Source: JAGDZR01 sp049115695
Lineage (GTDB): Bacteria > Bacteroidota > Bacteroidia > Cytophagales > Cyclobacteriaceae
Assembly: GCA_049115695.1 (NCBI GenBank)
Contig: JAGDZR010000011.1
Location: 434,001 to 498,000 of the forward strand
Direction: 5' to 3'
Length of the DNA: 64,000 bases
How positions within the stretch are numbered: the first letter of the stretch is position 1; the number at the start of each line of letters is the position of its first letter. Positions 17,583 through 26,582 of the stretch are shown piece by piece. A program made the position numbers and the translations under genes. The notes under the pieces were generated by a model, which saw nothing but the letters and a program-made list of their open reading frames with translations, was not told the DNA's origin and did no database searches.

Positions 17583-19325
17583 TTGGCTCGTAAAGTACTT
17601 ATTCTACCGTTTCACATTGATCAACAAACCCCTGACCGAGCATACCTGTCAGAAGGTATTCTTGAGGAATTGATAGATATTGTAACAGAATTGGGTGAAT
17701 TGATACCCCTTGGTCGGAACCTAAGTTTATTCCTTGATAACCATCCAAAACCTGGGGCAGAATTAAAAAAAGAGTTTGGAGTCGAATATATCATTGAGGG
17801 GAGTCTCAAAAAAAGAGAGCAGTCTTATCTTTTCAGTCTACGGCTAATTGACGCCAATGATGAATCTCCTATCAAAAGCCTGAAAACACCTGTTGAACTT
17901 TCAAACTGGACTCATGCGCTACAAGAGAGCACCAGCCAAATGCTTTCAGCCGTTTCTTCTTCACGACAGGCTCCTTTGGAGCGCAATTTGGAGGGGAACG
18001 CTCGCGAACTCTATCTCAAGGGAATCTATCATTGGAATAGGTATACGCATGAGGAAATGAAACGTGCAATTTCTTTCTTCCAAAAGTCGATCAAGCATGA
18101 TGCCTCTTTTGCGCCTGCTTACGCTGGTTTGGCAAATGCCTACATTGTCATTGCGGTTATGGGATACGACCTTCCCGGACCAGCATTTGATGCGGCGCTC
18201 AAAAATGTAAACCTAGCCCTTGGCCTTAACAACAAACATTCTGAATCATACTTATGCGCTGCATTTCTTAATATTTTTTATCAGCGAGAATATGCCCGCG
18301 CCAAGGTAAATCTGGATGTTGCCTACCGCCTCAATCAAAATAATCCAAGAATTCTACAATTGTACTCGTTTTATTATGCGTATCAACAAGACTTTAATCT
18401 TTCAGAAAAGCATTGCACTGATGCACTAAAACTCGATCCGCTCTCGATTCCTATTTATGCCATGCTGGTCAGACTGGCCATTTTTAAAAAGGAATATGGG
18501 AAGGGTCTGGAAATCATTGAAGCCACTCGAGCAATAGAAGACCCGTGTCCTCCCATAATGGACTTAAAGGGAATAATCCACATTTTGTCAGGAAACGTTG
18601 ATTTAGCCATTTCAACACTCGAGAAGAGCCTCAAACTTTCACCCGATAACCTACTGACCTATGCGTATCTGATTTATGCTTTGACAACTAGTGGTTTTTC
18701 GGAGGAAGCGTTTGAGTTAAAACAACAGCTTGAAGAGACAGTTACCACAAAAAGAACTGGCAACTATGATTATGCAATGGCAATCGTCAAGTTAGCGGAG
18801 CAAGATCTGGATGGTTTTTTTCTTCATGTCAATGCTGCACTCGAACTTGGACACACAGGAATCATTGGGGACGTGTATAACAATCCATTGTACAGCTCGA
18901 TTCGAAAGGACATCAGATACCTGGGTTTTTTGAAAAAGAATAAATTGGGAGCAACACCTCCGGTTAAAACTCGTCAACCTAGCCGAAGTATCACGCTTAA
19001 TGCCGCCACCAAAGAAAGTTTAACCCTCGACCCTCAAGATATTGCCTTCATTAAAGGCGATGGAAACTATAGTACCGTCCATTGGTTTGAATCTTCTTTG
19101 CTGAAACAAAAGATATTAAGAATCACGCTTAAACAACTAGAGGTACAACTTGCAGATATTTCGCAGATCCAAAGGGTACACAAAAGTTATATGGTTAATC
19201 TCAACGAGAGATTATCCATCTCGGGAAATGCACGAGGTTTTTTTATTGAAAGCGAATTCTATCCTATTCGCATTCCGATATCCCGAAGTAGAAGCAAGGA
19301 AATCTGTGAGATGATAGCATCATGA
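17583..19325 (+). CDS. TolB-like/TPR protein with C-terminal LytTR DNA-binding domain
   Basis: 580 residues. Residues 1-125 match the TolB/FlgO-like N-terminal region found in CadC- and adenylate-cyclase-type regulators (ILPFHID, LSEGILEELID, EYIIEGSLKKREQSYLFSLRLID). TPR repeats cover about 140-430. A LytTR domain (about 475-575) carries the pattern IAFIKGDGNYSTVHW, the RVHKSYMVNL motif and a basic end. There is no receiver domain and no transmembrane helix, so it is a one-component cytoplasmic regulator. The start is TTG: an in-frame stop lies at 17553 and no ATG follows before residue 100. A tandem repeat just after its stop is a candidate binding site. Confidence 0.85.
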   Translation: MARKVLILPFHIDQQTPDRAYLSEGILEELIDIVTELGELIPLGRNLSLFLDNHPKPGAELKKEFGVEYIIEGSLKKREQSYLFSLRLIDANDESPIKSLKTPVELSNWTHALQESTSQMLSAVSSSRQAPLERNLEGNARELYLKGIYHWNRYTHEEMKRAISFFQKSIKHDASFAPAYAGLANAYIVIAVMGYDLPGPAFDAALKNVNLALGLNNKHSESYLCAAFLNIFYQREYARAKVNLDVAYRLNQNNPRILQLYSFYYAYQQDFNLSEKHCTDALKLDPLSIPIYAMLVRLAIFKKEYGKGLEIIEATRAIEDPCPPIMDLKGIIHILSGNVDLAISTLEKSLKLSPDNLLTYAYLIYALTTSGFSEEAFELKQQLEETVTTKRTGNYDYAMAIVKLAEQDLDGFFLHVNAALELGHTGIIGDVYNNPLYSSIRKDIRYLGFLKKNKLGATPPVKTRQPSRSITLNAATKESLTLDPQDIAFIKGDGNYSTVHWFESSLLKQKILRITLKQLEVQLADISQIQRVHKSYMVNLNERLSISGNARGFFIESEFYPIRIPISRSRSKEICEMIAS

Positions 19326-19327
19326 CC

Positions 19328-19363
19328 TTCCCATTCGTCACAAATTACCCATTCGTCACAAAT
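19328..19363. repeat. Tandem 18-bp repeat, candidate LytTR binding site
   Basis: Two directly adjoining 18-bp units (19328-19345 and 19346-19363) differ at one base. The shared core is CCCATTCGTCACAAAT. They lie 3 bp after the stop of the LytTR regulator and about 100 bp before the SRPBCC gene. LytTR proteins (VirR, ComE, AgrA) bind pairs of direct repeats of CCA/ACA-TT type, so this is a good candidate operator for the neighbouring regulator. Confidence 0.6.
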
Positions 19364-19459
19364 CATATTTGATTAGCCAACGGACAATTCCTATTGGTAA
19401 CATAATCCATCTTACAAATCTCATATAATCATTCTTTGTCATGAACAAAACGAAATATC

Positions 19460-19960
19460 ATGACAAAATTTTCTAAAAACATTCAAGTAAATGCTTCACA
19501 ACAAAAAGTGTGGGAAGTCATGTCCAATCTGGGAGACATCTATAAATTCAATCCTAATGTTTCCAAATCATTTTACAACGGTGATCAAAAGAGCGGAATC
19601 GGTGCTAGCCGCACTTGTGAATTGATCCCTGCAGGTATTGTTGAAGAAGTCGCCACCAAATGGAATGAAGGCCAATCATACACCCTTGAAATTATTCCCA
19701 TTGAAAAGGCTCCTCCCCTCAAAAATTTTTATGTACACCTTGACTTGACAACCGTTTCGAAGGGCATTACGAATGTTGACGTCACAATGGAGTACGACAC
19801 CAAGCTAGGAGCAATTGGCACTATCATGAACACGCTAATGATCAAAAGTCAATTGGAAAAAGCTATCACATTGCTATTAGACGGGTTGAAACTCAACCTG
19901 GAAACAGGACAAGAAATCGAAAACCCTAAAACGCTAAAAGCACTGCTCCAAGCAGCCTAG
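19460..19960 (+). CDS. SRPBCC-family protein (polyketide cyclase/MxaD-like)
   Basis: 166 residues, a single START-like domain. It has SKNIQVNASQQKVWEVMSNL at the N-terminus, an NPNVSKSFYNGDQKSGIGASR loop, and the long C-terminal helix ITLLLDGLKLNLETG. It probably binds a hydrophobic ligand. No signal peptide. It is the first gene downstream of the LytTR regulator and its repeat, so it is the likely regulatory target. Confidence 0.85.
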   Translation: MTKFSKNIQVNASQQKVWEVMSNLGDIYKFNPNVSKSFYNGDQKSGIGASRTCELIPAGIVEEVATKWNEGQSYTLEIIPIEKAPPLKNFYVHLDLTTVSKGITNVDVTMEYDTKLGAIGTIMNTLMIKSQLEKAITLLLDGLKLNLETGQEIENPKTLKALLQAA

Positions 19961-19990
19961 GTAATTTTCTGGGTATTTTTTCTTTCTGAA

Positions 19991-20014
19991 GTAGGAGTAG
20001 AGTACTACTCCTGC
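19991..20014 (+). terminator. Hairpin downstream of the SRPBCC gene
   Basis: A 10-bp stem with one G-T pair (GTAGGAGTAG at 19991-20000, CTACTCCTGC at 20005-20014) and an AGTA tetraloop, followed by TTTAAATAA. The T-tract is short, so it may be a weak terminator or a leader structure of the small gene that follows. Confidence 0.45.
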
Positions 20015-20030
20015 TTTAAATAATCAATCA

Positions 20031-20255
20031 ATGAAAGGATCAACCAACATCAAACAAACTGTAGTTTGCAAAGTTCTTATTCCTCTACTCACCATTATGA
20101 GTCTTGTGATGATTTTGATTAATATTCGTCACAATCTTACCCTTGGAGAAGCTGACGATCATTCTTCACTCTTAAATCTAATAAAAGCTAATCCTTCTGC
20201 AGCGTCTCTTGTTATATCGTCAAAAAGCGAGCCGGTAATTGAAAATCGGAATTAA
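20031..20255 (+). CDS. Possible small membrane protein
   Basis: 74 residues: a short basic start, one hydrophobic helix (VLIPLLTIMSLVMILINI, about residues 15-32), then a polar tail with Asp/His and Ser-rich segments. No family recognised. Its last 36 bp overlap the 3' end of the minus-strand TonB receptor gene, which lowers confidence. A hairpin precedes it. It could be a real small gene or a chance frame. Confidence 0.35.
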   Translation: MKGSTNIKQTVVCKVLIPLLTIMSLVMILINIRHNLTLGEADDHSSLLNLIKANPSAASLVISSKSEPVIENRN

Positions 20256-22826
20256 GCCCGCCATTGGGTAGTTTTCAAGCTCTTTGGAATATGGGTTATA
20301 ATTTAGCGCCCAAACATTTCTTTTATTGGTTACATTTTGAATATCAAGGGAAATACTGTGCTCAAAACGTTTTCCAAAAAACGATTGGCGTACACCAATG
20401 TCCCACCTCAAGTAGTCCGTCGCTTGTTGATCATAGATTTGATGCCAGTCGATGACCACCTCATTGTTCACTAGCGTGCGATCAAGGTTGATTGGCAACA
20501 ACCTCTTTCCTCCTGTCCAAACCAGCTTTGTGTTGAGGCCAAGCCGCTTATTGCCTCCAAACTCAAATTCCTTGCCACCGACCAGATTGAGAATACGACC
20601 AAGGTTGTAACGTGTGCTCAACCAATCTGAACTAATCTGCTGGAATTTTGAATCGAACAAGCTTCCAGTCACCATGTAATAATAACCGTCACTGAAATAC
20701 TTCTGGAAAGTTAATTCAATACCGTAGTTTCGCTGCTTACCCTGATTCACCAAAGTATCCATTGGACTCATCCCTCCAAAGATTGGAGACCAGTATTTAT
20801 CTGGATTATTAGGGACCGGCAGATTAGGAACAAACTGATAATAGGCTTCAATTTTCACGTGCACGTTACTCTTTAACTTTTGCTCGAATCCAGCCACTGC
20901 GTGATGAGACTTAGTGAGCTTCAACTGACCATTAGGTAGAAATGTTTGTCCACCTGATGAGGTCGTCTCCAGAAAATAAACCGGAAGATTTTCATGTCGG
21001 CTATGAAGACCATAAGCAAAGGACATTTTACTTCGTTTTGTAAGGCCCATTTGTATACCCAGTCTTGGTTCGATTGATATGGTCGGGTTAAGGGTGAACC
21101 CTGAAATATGCAATCCTGAATTAATGAGAATGCGCTTGCTTAATCGAGTTTTGATCTGGCTATAAAACTGGTACATAACAAAACGTCCTTCACTCCGCAA
21201 AAATTCATTCCAAGGGTCCTCTTCACGGCTTTTCTGCCTTGCCCTATAATCGTACCTCAAGTGACTCAGAGTAGTTCCCACTCTCAATGATGCATTAGGT
21301 TTCAACTTTCGATGATAGTAGGAATTGAGGCGTACCGCATCATTGCTCGACCGATCAAAGAAGTCGTCATAGAACCAACCAGAAGCATTTGCCTTTTTTG
21401 TTTGTTCCGAACTGAAGCCTAACGACTTGGTCCAAACTGACCGAACGTAGGACTGATTTTTCAGTAATTTGAAATGCGTAATGCCAACAGCGTACATCCC
21501 AGCTTGTGTATTGTCTTCATATCCCGCGTCAAGTGGTTCATTTACACTTGAATCAGCAACAAAACCTTCGTCCACACTTGAGAACCCGCCAATCCCCCAA
21601 ACAGTAATTCTACCCATTTTTTTTGTTGGAATAAACGCCTTAAATGAAAGGTCTTGATATCTGGGAAGGGCATTTTCTGAAATCTGGATTCCGACCTGAT
21701 TGAGTAGCGCTAGACTTGAATATCTATAATTGACTATATATGACCCATCATAATCTTCTTTGAAGGGTCCTTCTGTCGACAAATCGAATCCAAGAAGTCC
21801 AACCTGAAAGGTGTATTCTTTTCTTTTATTATTGCCTCTCCTTAAATGAATGTCAAACACTCCTGATAACGCATTCCCATATTCCGCAGCAAAAGCACCT
21901 GTGAGAAAATCCGAACTCCCAAGCATATTAACACTTAGGATATTTACCGCACCAGCTGAATATCCCTCCTCTGCAAAATGGTTGGGGCTTGGGATTTCGA
22001 CACCCTCAAGCCTCCATTGCAGCCAGTTGGGGCTGTTACCCCTTATAGATATTTCGTTTGACGCGTCATCGGTAATACCGACACCAGCAAATACTTGCGC
22101 CATCCTTGCGGGATCACTAATGCTCGCTGCATAACGTTGTGATTCCTCCACATTAAATGACCTGGCGCTTACCGTGCTCATTTCATTCAGTGGCTCTCGA
22201 TCAGAAGCAATCAATACAAATTCATCGAGGGACTGAATTGATTCCTCCATTTCAATATTTAGCACTACTTGCTTGGCAGAGCCCACTAAAACTTCATTTA
22301 TAACAGCATCTTCGTAACCGACAAAACGTACATGAATTGAATAACGTCCAATTGGCACCCCTTGAATGTTGAAATTACCATTGATGTCTGTGGTTGTTCC
22401 CTTCCATTTGATTGAATCCATTATTTGAACAGTTGCAAATGGCAGAGGTTCCTTAGAATCTATGTCCAATACTGTCCCCCGAACTGACTGTTTTGGGCCT
22501 TCGACAGCAACAACGGCTGACTTGATCACAATGGTTTCATTAAGGTGAATGAAGGTAAGTCCAGAATTCCTTAAAGCTTCTTCCAGTATCTGATCGATTG
22601 AAACTCCTTTTAAATTAAGCGTAACTTGACCCGCTCTAGCCAGCAGCTCATCATTGTAAATAAAATCGATATTGCCATGCTCTCTTAAATAGTCAATAAC
22701 ATCGGTAACCTTAACATCGGTAACCTCAATATCCAGAAGCTGTTGACCTGTAGCTTCATTCTCTAGAGAAAAAAGGATGTAAATGGACACAATCCCAATT
22801 CGAACAACCCTGGAAATAGGCAGCAT
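20220..22826 (-). CDS. STN-type TonB-dependent outer-membrane receptor
   Basis: 868 residues. After a signal peptide comes an STN domain (about 28-100: DVIDYLREHGNIDFIYNDEL, GVSIDQILEEALRNSGLTF), which in FecA-like receptors contacts the anti-sigma factor. A carboxypeptidase-regulatory-like domain (about 115-200, VRGTVLDIDSKEPLPFATVQ) and the plug (about 215-330, with ISIRGNSPNWLQWRLEGVEI) follow. The beta-barrel runs to the terminal Phe of NYRLAF. It is the third gene of an ECF sigma/FecR/receptor set, so it both imports a ligand and signals its presence. No SusD partner is adjacent, so the ligand is unknown. Confidence 0.93.
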   Translation of the reverse strand: MLPISRVVRIGIVSIYILFSLENEATGQQLLDIEVTDVKVTDVIDYLREHGNIDFIYNDELLARAGQVTLNLKGVSIDQILEEALRNSGLTFIHLNETIVIKSAVVAVEGPKQSVRGTVLDIDSKEPLPFATVQIMDSIKWKGTTTDINGNFNIQGVPIGRYSIHVRFVGYEDAVINEVLVGSAKQVVLNIEMEESIQSLDEFVLIASDREPLNEMSTVSARSFNVEESQRYAASISDPARMAQVFAGVGITDDASNEISIRGNSPNWLQWRLEGVEIPSPNHFAEEGYSAGAVNILSVNMLGSSDFLTGAFAAEYGNALSGVFDIHLRRGNNKRKEYTFQVGLLGFDLSTEGPFKEDYDGSYIVNYRYSSLALLNQVGIQISENALPRYQDLSFKAFIPTKKMGRITVWGIGGFSSVDEGFVADSSVNEPLDAGYEDNTQAGMYAVGITHFKLLKNQSYVRSVWTKSLGFSSEQTKKANASGWFYDDFFDRSSNDAVRLNSYYHRKLKPNASLRVGTTLSHLRYDYRARQKSREEDPWNEFLRSEGRFVMYQFYSQIKTRLSKRILINSGLHISGFTLNPTISIEPRLGIQMGLTKRSKMSFAYGLHSRHENLPVYFLETTSSGGQTFLPNGQLKLTKSHHAVAGFEQKLKSNVHVKIEAYYQFVPNLPVPNNPDKYWSPIFGGMSPMDTLVNQGKQRNYGIELTFQKYFSDGYYYMVTGSLFDSKFQQISSDWLSTRYNLGRILNLVGGKEFEFGGNKRLGLNTKLVWTGGKRLLPINLDRTLVNNEVVIDWHQIYDQQATDYLRWDIGVRQSFFGKRFEHSISLDIQNVTNKRNVWALNYNPYSKELENYPMAGLIPIFNYRLAF

Positions 22827-22829
22827 ATT

Positions 22830-23996
22830 TTAGCGAATTACAATAGTCGCTCCATCAATGTCAAACTCAACATCTGTTGAAAGCGTCAGCATCTCTAAAA
22901 TACTTGAAATGTTTTGAGAGTTGTCAATTCTTGCAGTGAAATGATAAAGCCTAGCCTGTTCATTTTCAAAAACGTATGCGATTCCATACCATCTCGCTAG
23001 TTTCTCCATGACTGTCTCTAGCGATGTGTTTTGGAATTCGAATTTGCCGTTTCTCCATGAAGTATATCTCTCGGCATCCACTATTGTGATCATCGGCTGT
23101 CCTGATGCATTCACTGTTGCCTTTTCATTAGGATTCATTATAGTCATTTGTCCAGATGTTTTGGTTTGCAGCCCAATTTTTCCTTCGGCTAGGACTGCCA
23201 AATGTTCGGCATCATTCTCATATGCGGAAATGTTAAATTGTGTCCCCAATACGCTTACTTCCATTCGATCAGATGAAACAATAAAAGGTTTCGAAGCATG
23301 AGCCACCTCAAAAAATCCTTCACCTTCTAGGTGAACTTGTCGAACACTATCAGAAAAATTCACTGGAAACCGCAACTTGGATGCCGCATTCAACCAAACA
23401 TTTGTTCCGTCGGAAAGTGTTACCTGATAATTTCCTCCTGTCGGTGTAATTAACTCATGATAAACTTCTTTTACTTCAACATGTGATAGACTTGGGGTGT
23501 AAGTCAGCACATCGGTATTTGCTATTCGAGTGTTTGACTCAAATAACTCGAAAGGAGAGCTGGATACCTGATGTGAGGTTCCATCGGCCAATTTGAGGAT
23601 TGCACTGTTTGATCCAGGTTCAGCGATTTGGTCCAATTGTGCATATGGACTCAATGTTTCAGAACTATTAATACTCAAGAAGTAATACGAGATAGCAAGA
23701 AGAGGCAACAATACTGCAGCAGCGTATTTTAGGACAGTACGAAAATCAAACCGGACTACTTTCTCATCAAACAATTCGTCTTCCAAATTGTCCCATATCT
23801 TCTGTTCATCAAATTGACGATATCCATCTATTTTATTGAGCTGATTGGTAGGGTTCGCAATCTTCTCAAACAGTATTTTATTTTCTCCACTTTCTGCCAA
23901 CCATCTATCTAGTTTTGCCGATTGTGCCGCAGTTATGTTACCCGAGAGCTTAGCGTAAATAATGTTCGATATTTCAAATTGTTCATGCATGGCCAT
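22830..23996 (-). CDS. FecR-family anti-sigma factor
   Basis: 388 residues. The cytoplasmic N-terminal part (1-85) would bind the sigma factor. One transmembrane helix follows (about 88-107, VLKYAAAVLLPLLAISYYFL). The periplasmic FecR domain (about 180-285) contains TPTGGNYQVTLSDGTNVWLN and EGEGFFEVAH. A DUF4974 domain closes it (about 318-388, FQNTSLETVMEKLARWYGI). It lies 3 bp before the receptor gene and 60 bp after the sigma gene. The set therefore forms a trans-envelope relay in which the receptor's STN domain acts through FecR. Confidence 0.95.
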   Translation of the reverse strand: MAMHEQFEISNIIYAKLSGNITAAQSAKLDRWLAESGENKILFEKIANPTNQLNKIDGYRQFDEQKIWDNLEDELFDEKVVRFDFRTVLKYAAAVLLPLLAISYYFLSINSSETLSPYAQLDQIAEPGSNSAILKLADGTSHQVSSSPFELFESNTRIANTDVLTYTPSLSHVEVKEVYHELITPTGGNYQVTLSDGTNVWLNAASKLRFPVNFSDSVRQVHLEGEGFFEVAHASKPFIVSSDRMEVSVLGTQFNISAYENDAEHLAVLAEGKIGLQTKTSGQMTIMNPNEKATVNASGQPMITIVDAERYTSWRNGKFEFQNTSLETVMEKLARWYGIAYVFENEQARLYHFTARIDNSQNISSILEMLTLSTDVEFDIDGATIVIR

Positions 23997-24056
23997 AGCT
24001 ATTCACAACTACAACAACCAACTTGGCTGGGCGGGTGAAAGAATTTTTCATTTTTT

Positions 24057-24599
24057 TCAAAAACATAACAAAACAGCATTAAGTATTGGACCTAATTTAT
24101 CTTTCAATTTTGCATAGGCTATTTTCTTCTGAGTCTTTACTGTATTTTCAGAAACCGACAACTGATTTGCAATTTCACTCACCTTCAATCCTTGCAGCGC
24201 CAGGAGCATAACGTTCTGTGATGCTTCAGGAAGTGCTGCTATTTCTCGATGCAAGCGACCAATAACATCTTCTTCGATCACATGTTGATTGAAATATTGT
24301 TCCGATTCCAATTCATAAATCAATGAAGACTCATGTTTGCTTTTTACTGTTTCGTGCTTTAAAAAATTCAGGCATTTATTGCGAGTGGTGGTGTAAAGAA
24401 ATGCCTTGATCGCGTTGATATGCTCAAAATTTTCTTTCTTTTCCCAAAAACTGATGAAGGCCTCCTGGACCAGGTCCTGAGAATCATTTGGGTCAAGGTA
24501 TTGACAGGCAAATGAGCAAAGTGGTTTAAAATACGCTTGGAAGATCTTTTGAAAATCACCTTTATCTTTTAACCGTATTTTCCCTTCTTCTTGCAGCAC
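24057..24599 (-). CDS. ECF-type RNA polymerase sigma factor
   Basis: 180 residues. Region 2 reads FQAYFKPLCSFACQYL then SQDLVQEAFISFWEK (the DLVQExF core-binding motif). Region 4 reads PEASQNVMLLALQGLKVSEIANQLSVSENTVKTQ, a helix-turn-helix. No C-terminal extension. The start is GTG at 24599: an in-frame stop lies at 24615 and there is no upstream ATG. It heads the FecR/receptor operon. The set is expected to switch on receptor transcription when the ligand is bound. Confidence 0.93.
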   Translation of the reverse strand: MLQEEGKIRLKDKGDFQKIFQAYFKPLCSFACQYLDPNDSQDLVQEAFISFWEKKENFEHINAIKAFLYTTTRNKCLNFLKHETVKSKHESSLIYELESEQYFNQHVIEEDVIGRLHREIAALPEASQNVMLLALQGLKVSEIANQLSVSENTVKTQKKIAYAKLKDKLGPILNAVLLCF

Positions 24600-24927
24600 A
24601 AGTAAATTTAGTTGCTATCTCTAAAAGTCGAGCAAATTACATTTCTAATCTTTTGCCCAAATTATATCGTTACAAATCAAAAAAGCACCTATAGCTGACC
24701 AGTTTATTGGAAGCTATTTTAACGCAGAGTGCACCAATGGTAAGGTCATCTGCAAATATTGCCTGCATTTGGCAAATAAATGGGCTTTTTATTGAAAAAA
24801 TGTGCCCTAACCCATTCATAATCAGCATGATTGATGCATTGTTCCGTATCCTAACTATTGTGGTTAAAATTTCTCGTATTTGGCCGTTTTTTGCTCGCTT
24901 GGAGTTAATAAGTGAAAATCACCCCGC
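24600..24927. other. 328-bp gap between the sigma factor and DUF4301 genes
   Basis: No gene is supported. A plus-strand frame of 75 codons (24707-24934) overlaps the end of the DUF4301 gene and has no coding character. The part next to 24600 should hold the promoter of the minus-strand sigma operon. TTG followed after 22 bp by TAAATTTA on the minus strand is a weak candidate. No terminator hairpin was recognised for the DUF4301 gene. Confidence 0.5.
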
Positions 24928-26448
24928 TTACTGATGTTCAGGTAACAAAAGATCGTTTACTGATTTTACCGGATTAAAGGTAATGACCGGAACTTCAACA
25001 AAGACTGTATTCCAGTCTGCCATACTTCCATTCCATAATCCTGGCAGTTCTTGTGCTTTGAGATCCTTTCCGCCTTGAGATTTTTCAGTCACAAAACCAG
25101 TAGCTGGATCTCTATATTTCAGTAAATCAAATTTCTTACCTTCATAATTTCTTACCCCACAGACAACATCTACCGGATTAAAATGTGTTGCCTTGTTGAA
25201 AACACTTTTCTGATCGGCATTACTCAAATCAATCTGAGCAGTTTCAACTACTTGTAACGATGTGTTACCATCGCCATCGGATACCCAAAACGGACCTCCT
25301 CCCGGATCTCCTTCACTCTTTACCATTCCGCAAACTCTGATTGGTCGGTCTAGCACTTTGATCAAGCCTGCTGCATCTAAGGTATTCGATGATTGATAAC
25401 CCAAGCTCGGTAAATAATCATTTACTTCCTGAATCAATTCATCATTAGGTGCGTTTTGAAGCCTTCTAGCATAATCAAATATCTGAGCTTGTCTTTCCAA
25501 CAATAATCCTGCTATTACCTTTTTGAACTTAATTGTTTCGGGCTTGAATCGATCTGGCACTACATTATCGATATTCTTTAAAAAGATAATGTCCGCGTCT
25601 ATTTCATTTAGGTTTTCTAACAAAGCACCATGACCTGCAGGTCTGAACAGTATTTTGCCATCTTCAGAAGTGAATGGTTGATTTTCCAGATCTACAGCAA
25701 TAGTGTCAGTTGAAGGTTTTTGCTGGCTATAAGAAATGGAAATTTTCACGCCATATGCATTTTCATAAGCACCTTTTATCTCAGAGACGTGTGCTTCGAA
25801 TTTTGGCTGATGCTCCGCTGAAACTGTAAAATGTATGTTGACTTCTCCATTTCCACATTTTGCATATTGCGCTCCTTCTACAATATGTTCCTCTAAAGGT
25901 GTTCGGTTACTCTGTCCATATTGATGAAATTTCAAAAGTCCTTTTGGTAAAACACCATAGCTAAGACCATCCTCTTCCAACAAGCATTTAATTACATCCG
26001 TATATTGTCTTTTTAATATAGCCGCTTCAACACCAGTACCATTGGAGTTAAATTTCGTTTTGAGATCAGTGAAAAAGGCAAACTTTTCTATTGCCTTAAA
26101 AAAACTAAAAACTGATCCTCTAGATGTATCTGAAATCAATTTATTGTAAGCCTCCTCAGATCCATCAAAGTCTTGAATAAACGCATAAAGGGTTTTGAAC
26201 ATTCGAGTTGCCGCACCGGAGGCTGGAACAAATTTTACAATAGAAGATGCTTCGGTTGATTCATCATATTTAGCAATAAATGAATCAACTTCCGATGGTG
26301 ACAAAGCGGTTATGCCCTCACCCACTAATGCTGGAGCGCTCAGTTCGGTTGGAGGAAATCCATTCTTAAAATGGTCAATCTGTTGTTCAACTATCTCAAC
26401 ATCCAATCCATGGTTGAGTACCTGATCTTTTTCTGAAGATTTAAGCAT
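24928..26448 (-). CDS. DUF4301-family protein
   Basis: 506 residues, the full length of this Bacteroidota family. Characteristic strings are VKFVPASGAATRMFK near residue 75, GVLPKGLLKFHQY near 165, and FRPAGHGALLENLNEIDADI near 275. The GAATRMFK and GHGALLENL patterns suggest a nucleotide-sugar transferase-like fold. No biochemical function is established. No signal peptide, so cytoplasmic. It is a single minus-strand gene flanked by gaps. Confidence 0.9.
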   Translation of the reverse strand: MLKSSEKDQVLNHGLDVEIVEQQIDHFKNGFPPTELSAPALVGEGITALSPSEVDSFIAKYDESTEASSIVKFVPASGAATRMFKTLYAFIQDFDGSEEAYNKLISDTSRGSVFSFFKAIEKFAFFTDLKTKFNSNGTGVEAAILKRQYTDVIKCLLEEDGLSYGVLPKGLLKFHQYGQSNRTPLEEHIVEGAQYAKCGNGEVNIHFTVSAEHQPKFEAHVSEIKGAYENAYGVKISISYSQQKPSTDTIAVDLENQPFTSEDGKILFRPAGHGALLENLNEIDADIIFLKNIDNVVPDRFKPETIKFKKVIAGLLLERQAQIFDYARRLQNAPNDELIQEVNDYLPSLGYQSSNTLDAAGLIKVLDRPIRVCGMVKSEGDPGGGPFWVSDGDGNTSLQVVETAQIDLSNADQKSVFNKATHFNPVDVVCGVRNYEGKKFDLLKYRDPATGFVTEKSQGGKDLKAQELPGLWNGSMADWNTVFVEVPVITFNPVKSVNDLLLPEHQ

Positions 26449-26582
26449 AAGTCAGTCTTTGAGACAAAAATCCCTTCGCAATCGTTTTAATACAAGTAAA
26501 ATGCAGTTTATCTAAATGACCTTCTCTTTATTTTTCATTGTTTGTCGATTCTCACTAATTTCAATGTCTAATTTATTCGACT

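Noticed and set aside
24707..24934. Plus-strand frame of 75 codons in the sigma/DUF4301 gap
   Set aside because: It runs into the DUF4301 gene on the other strand and has no recognisable content.
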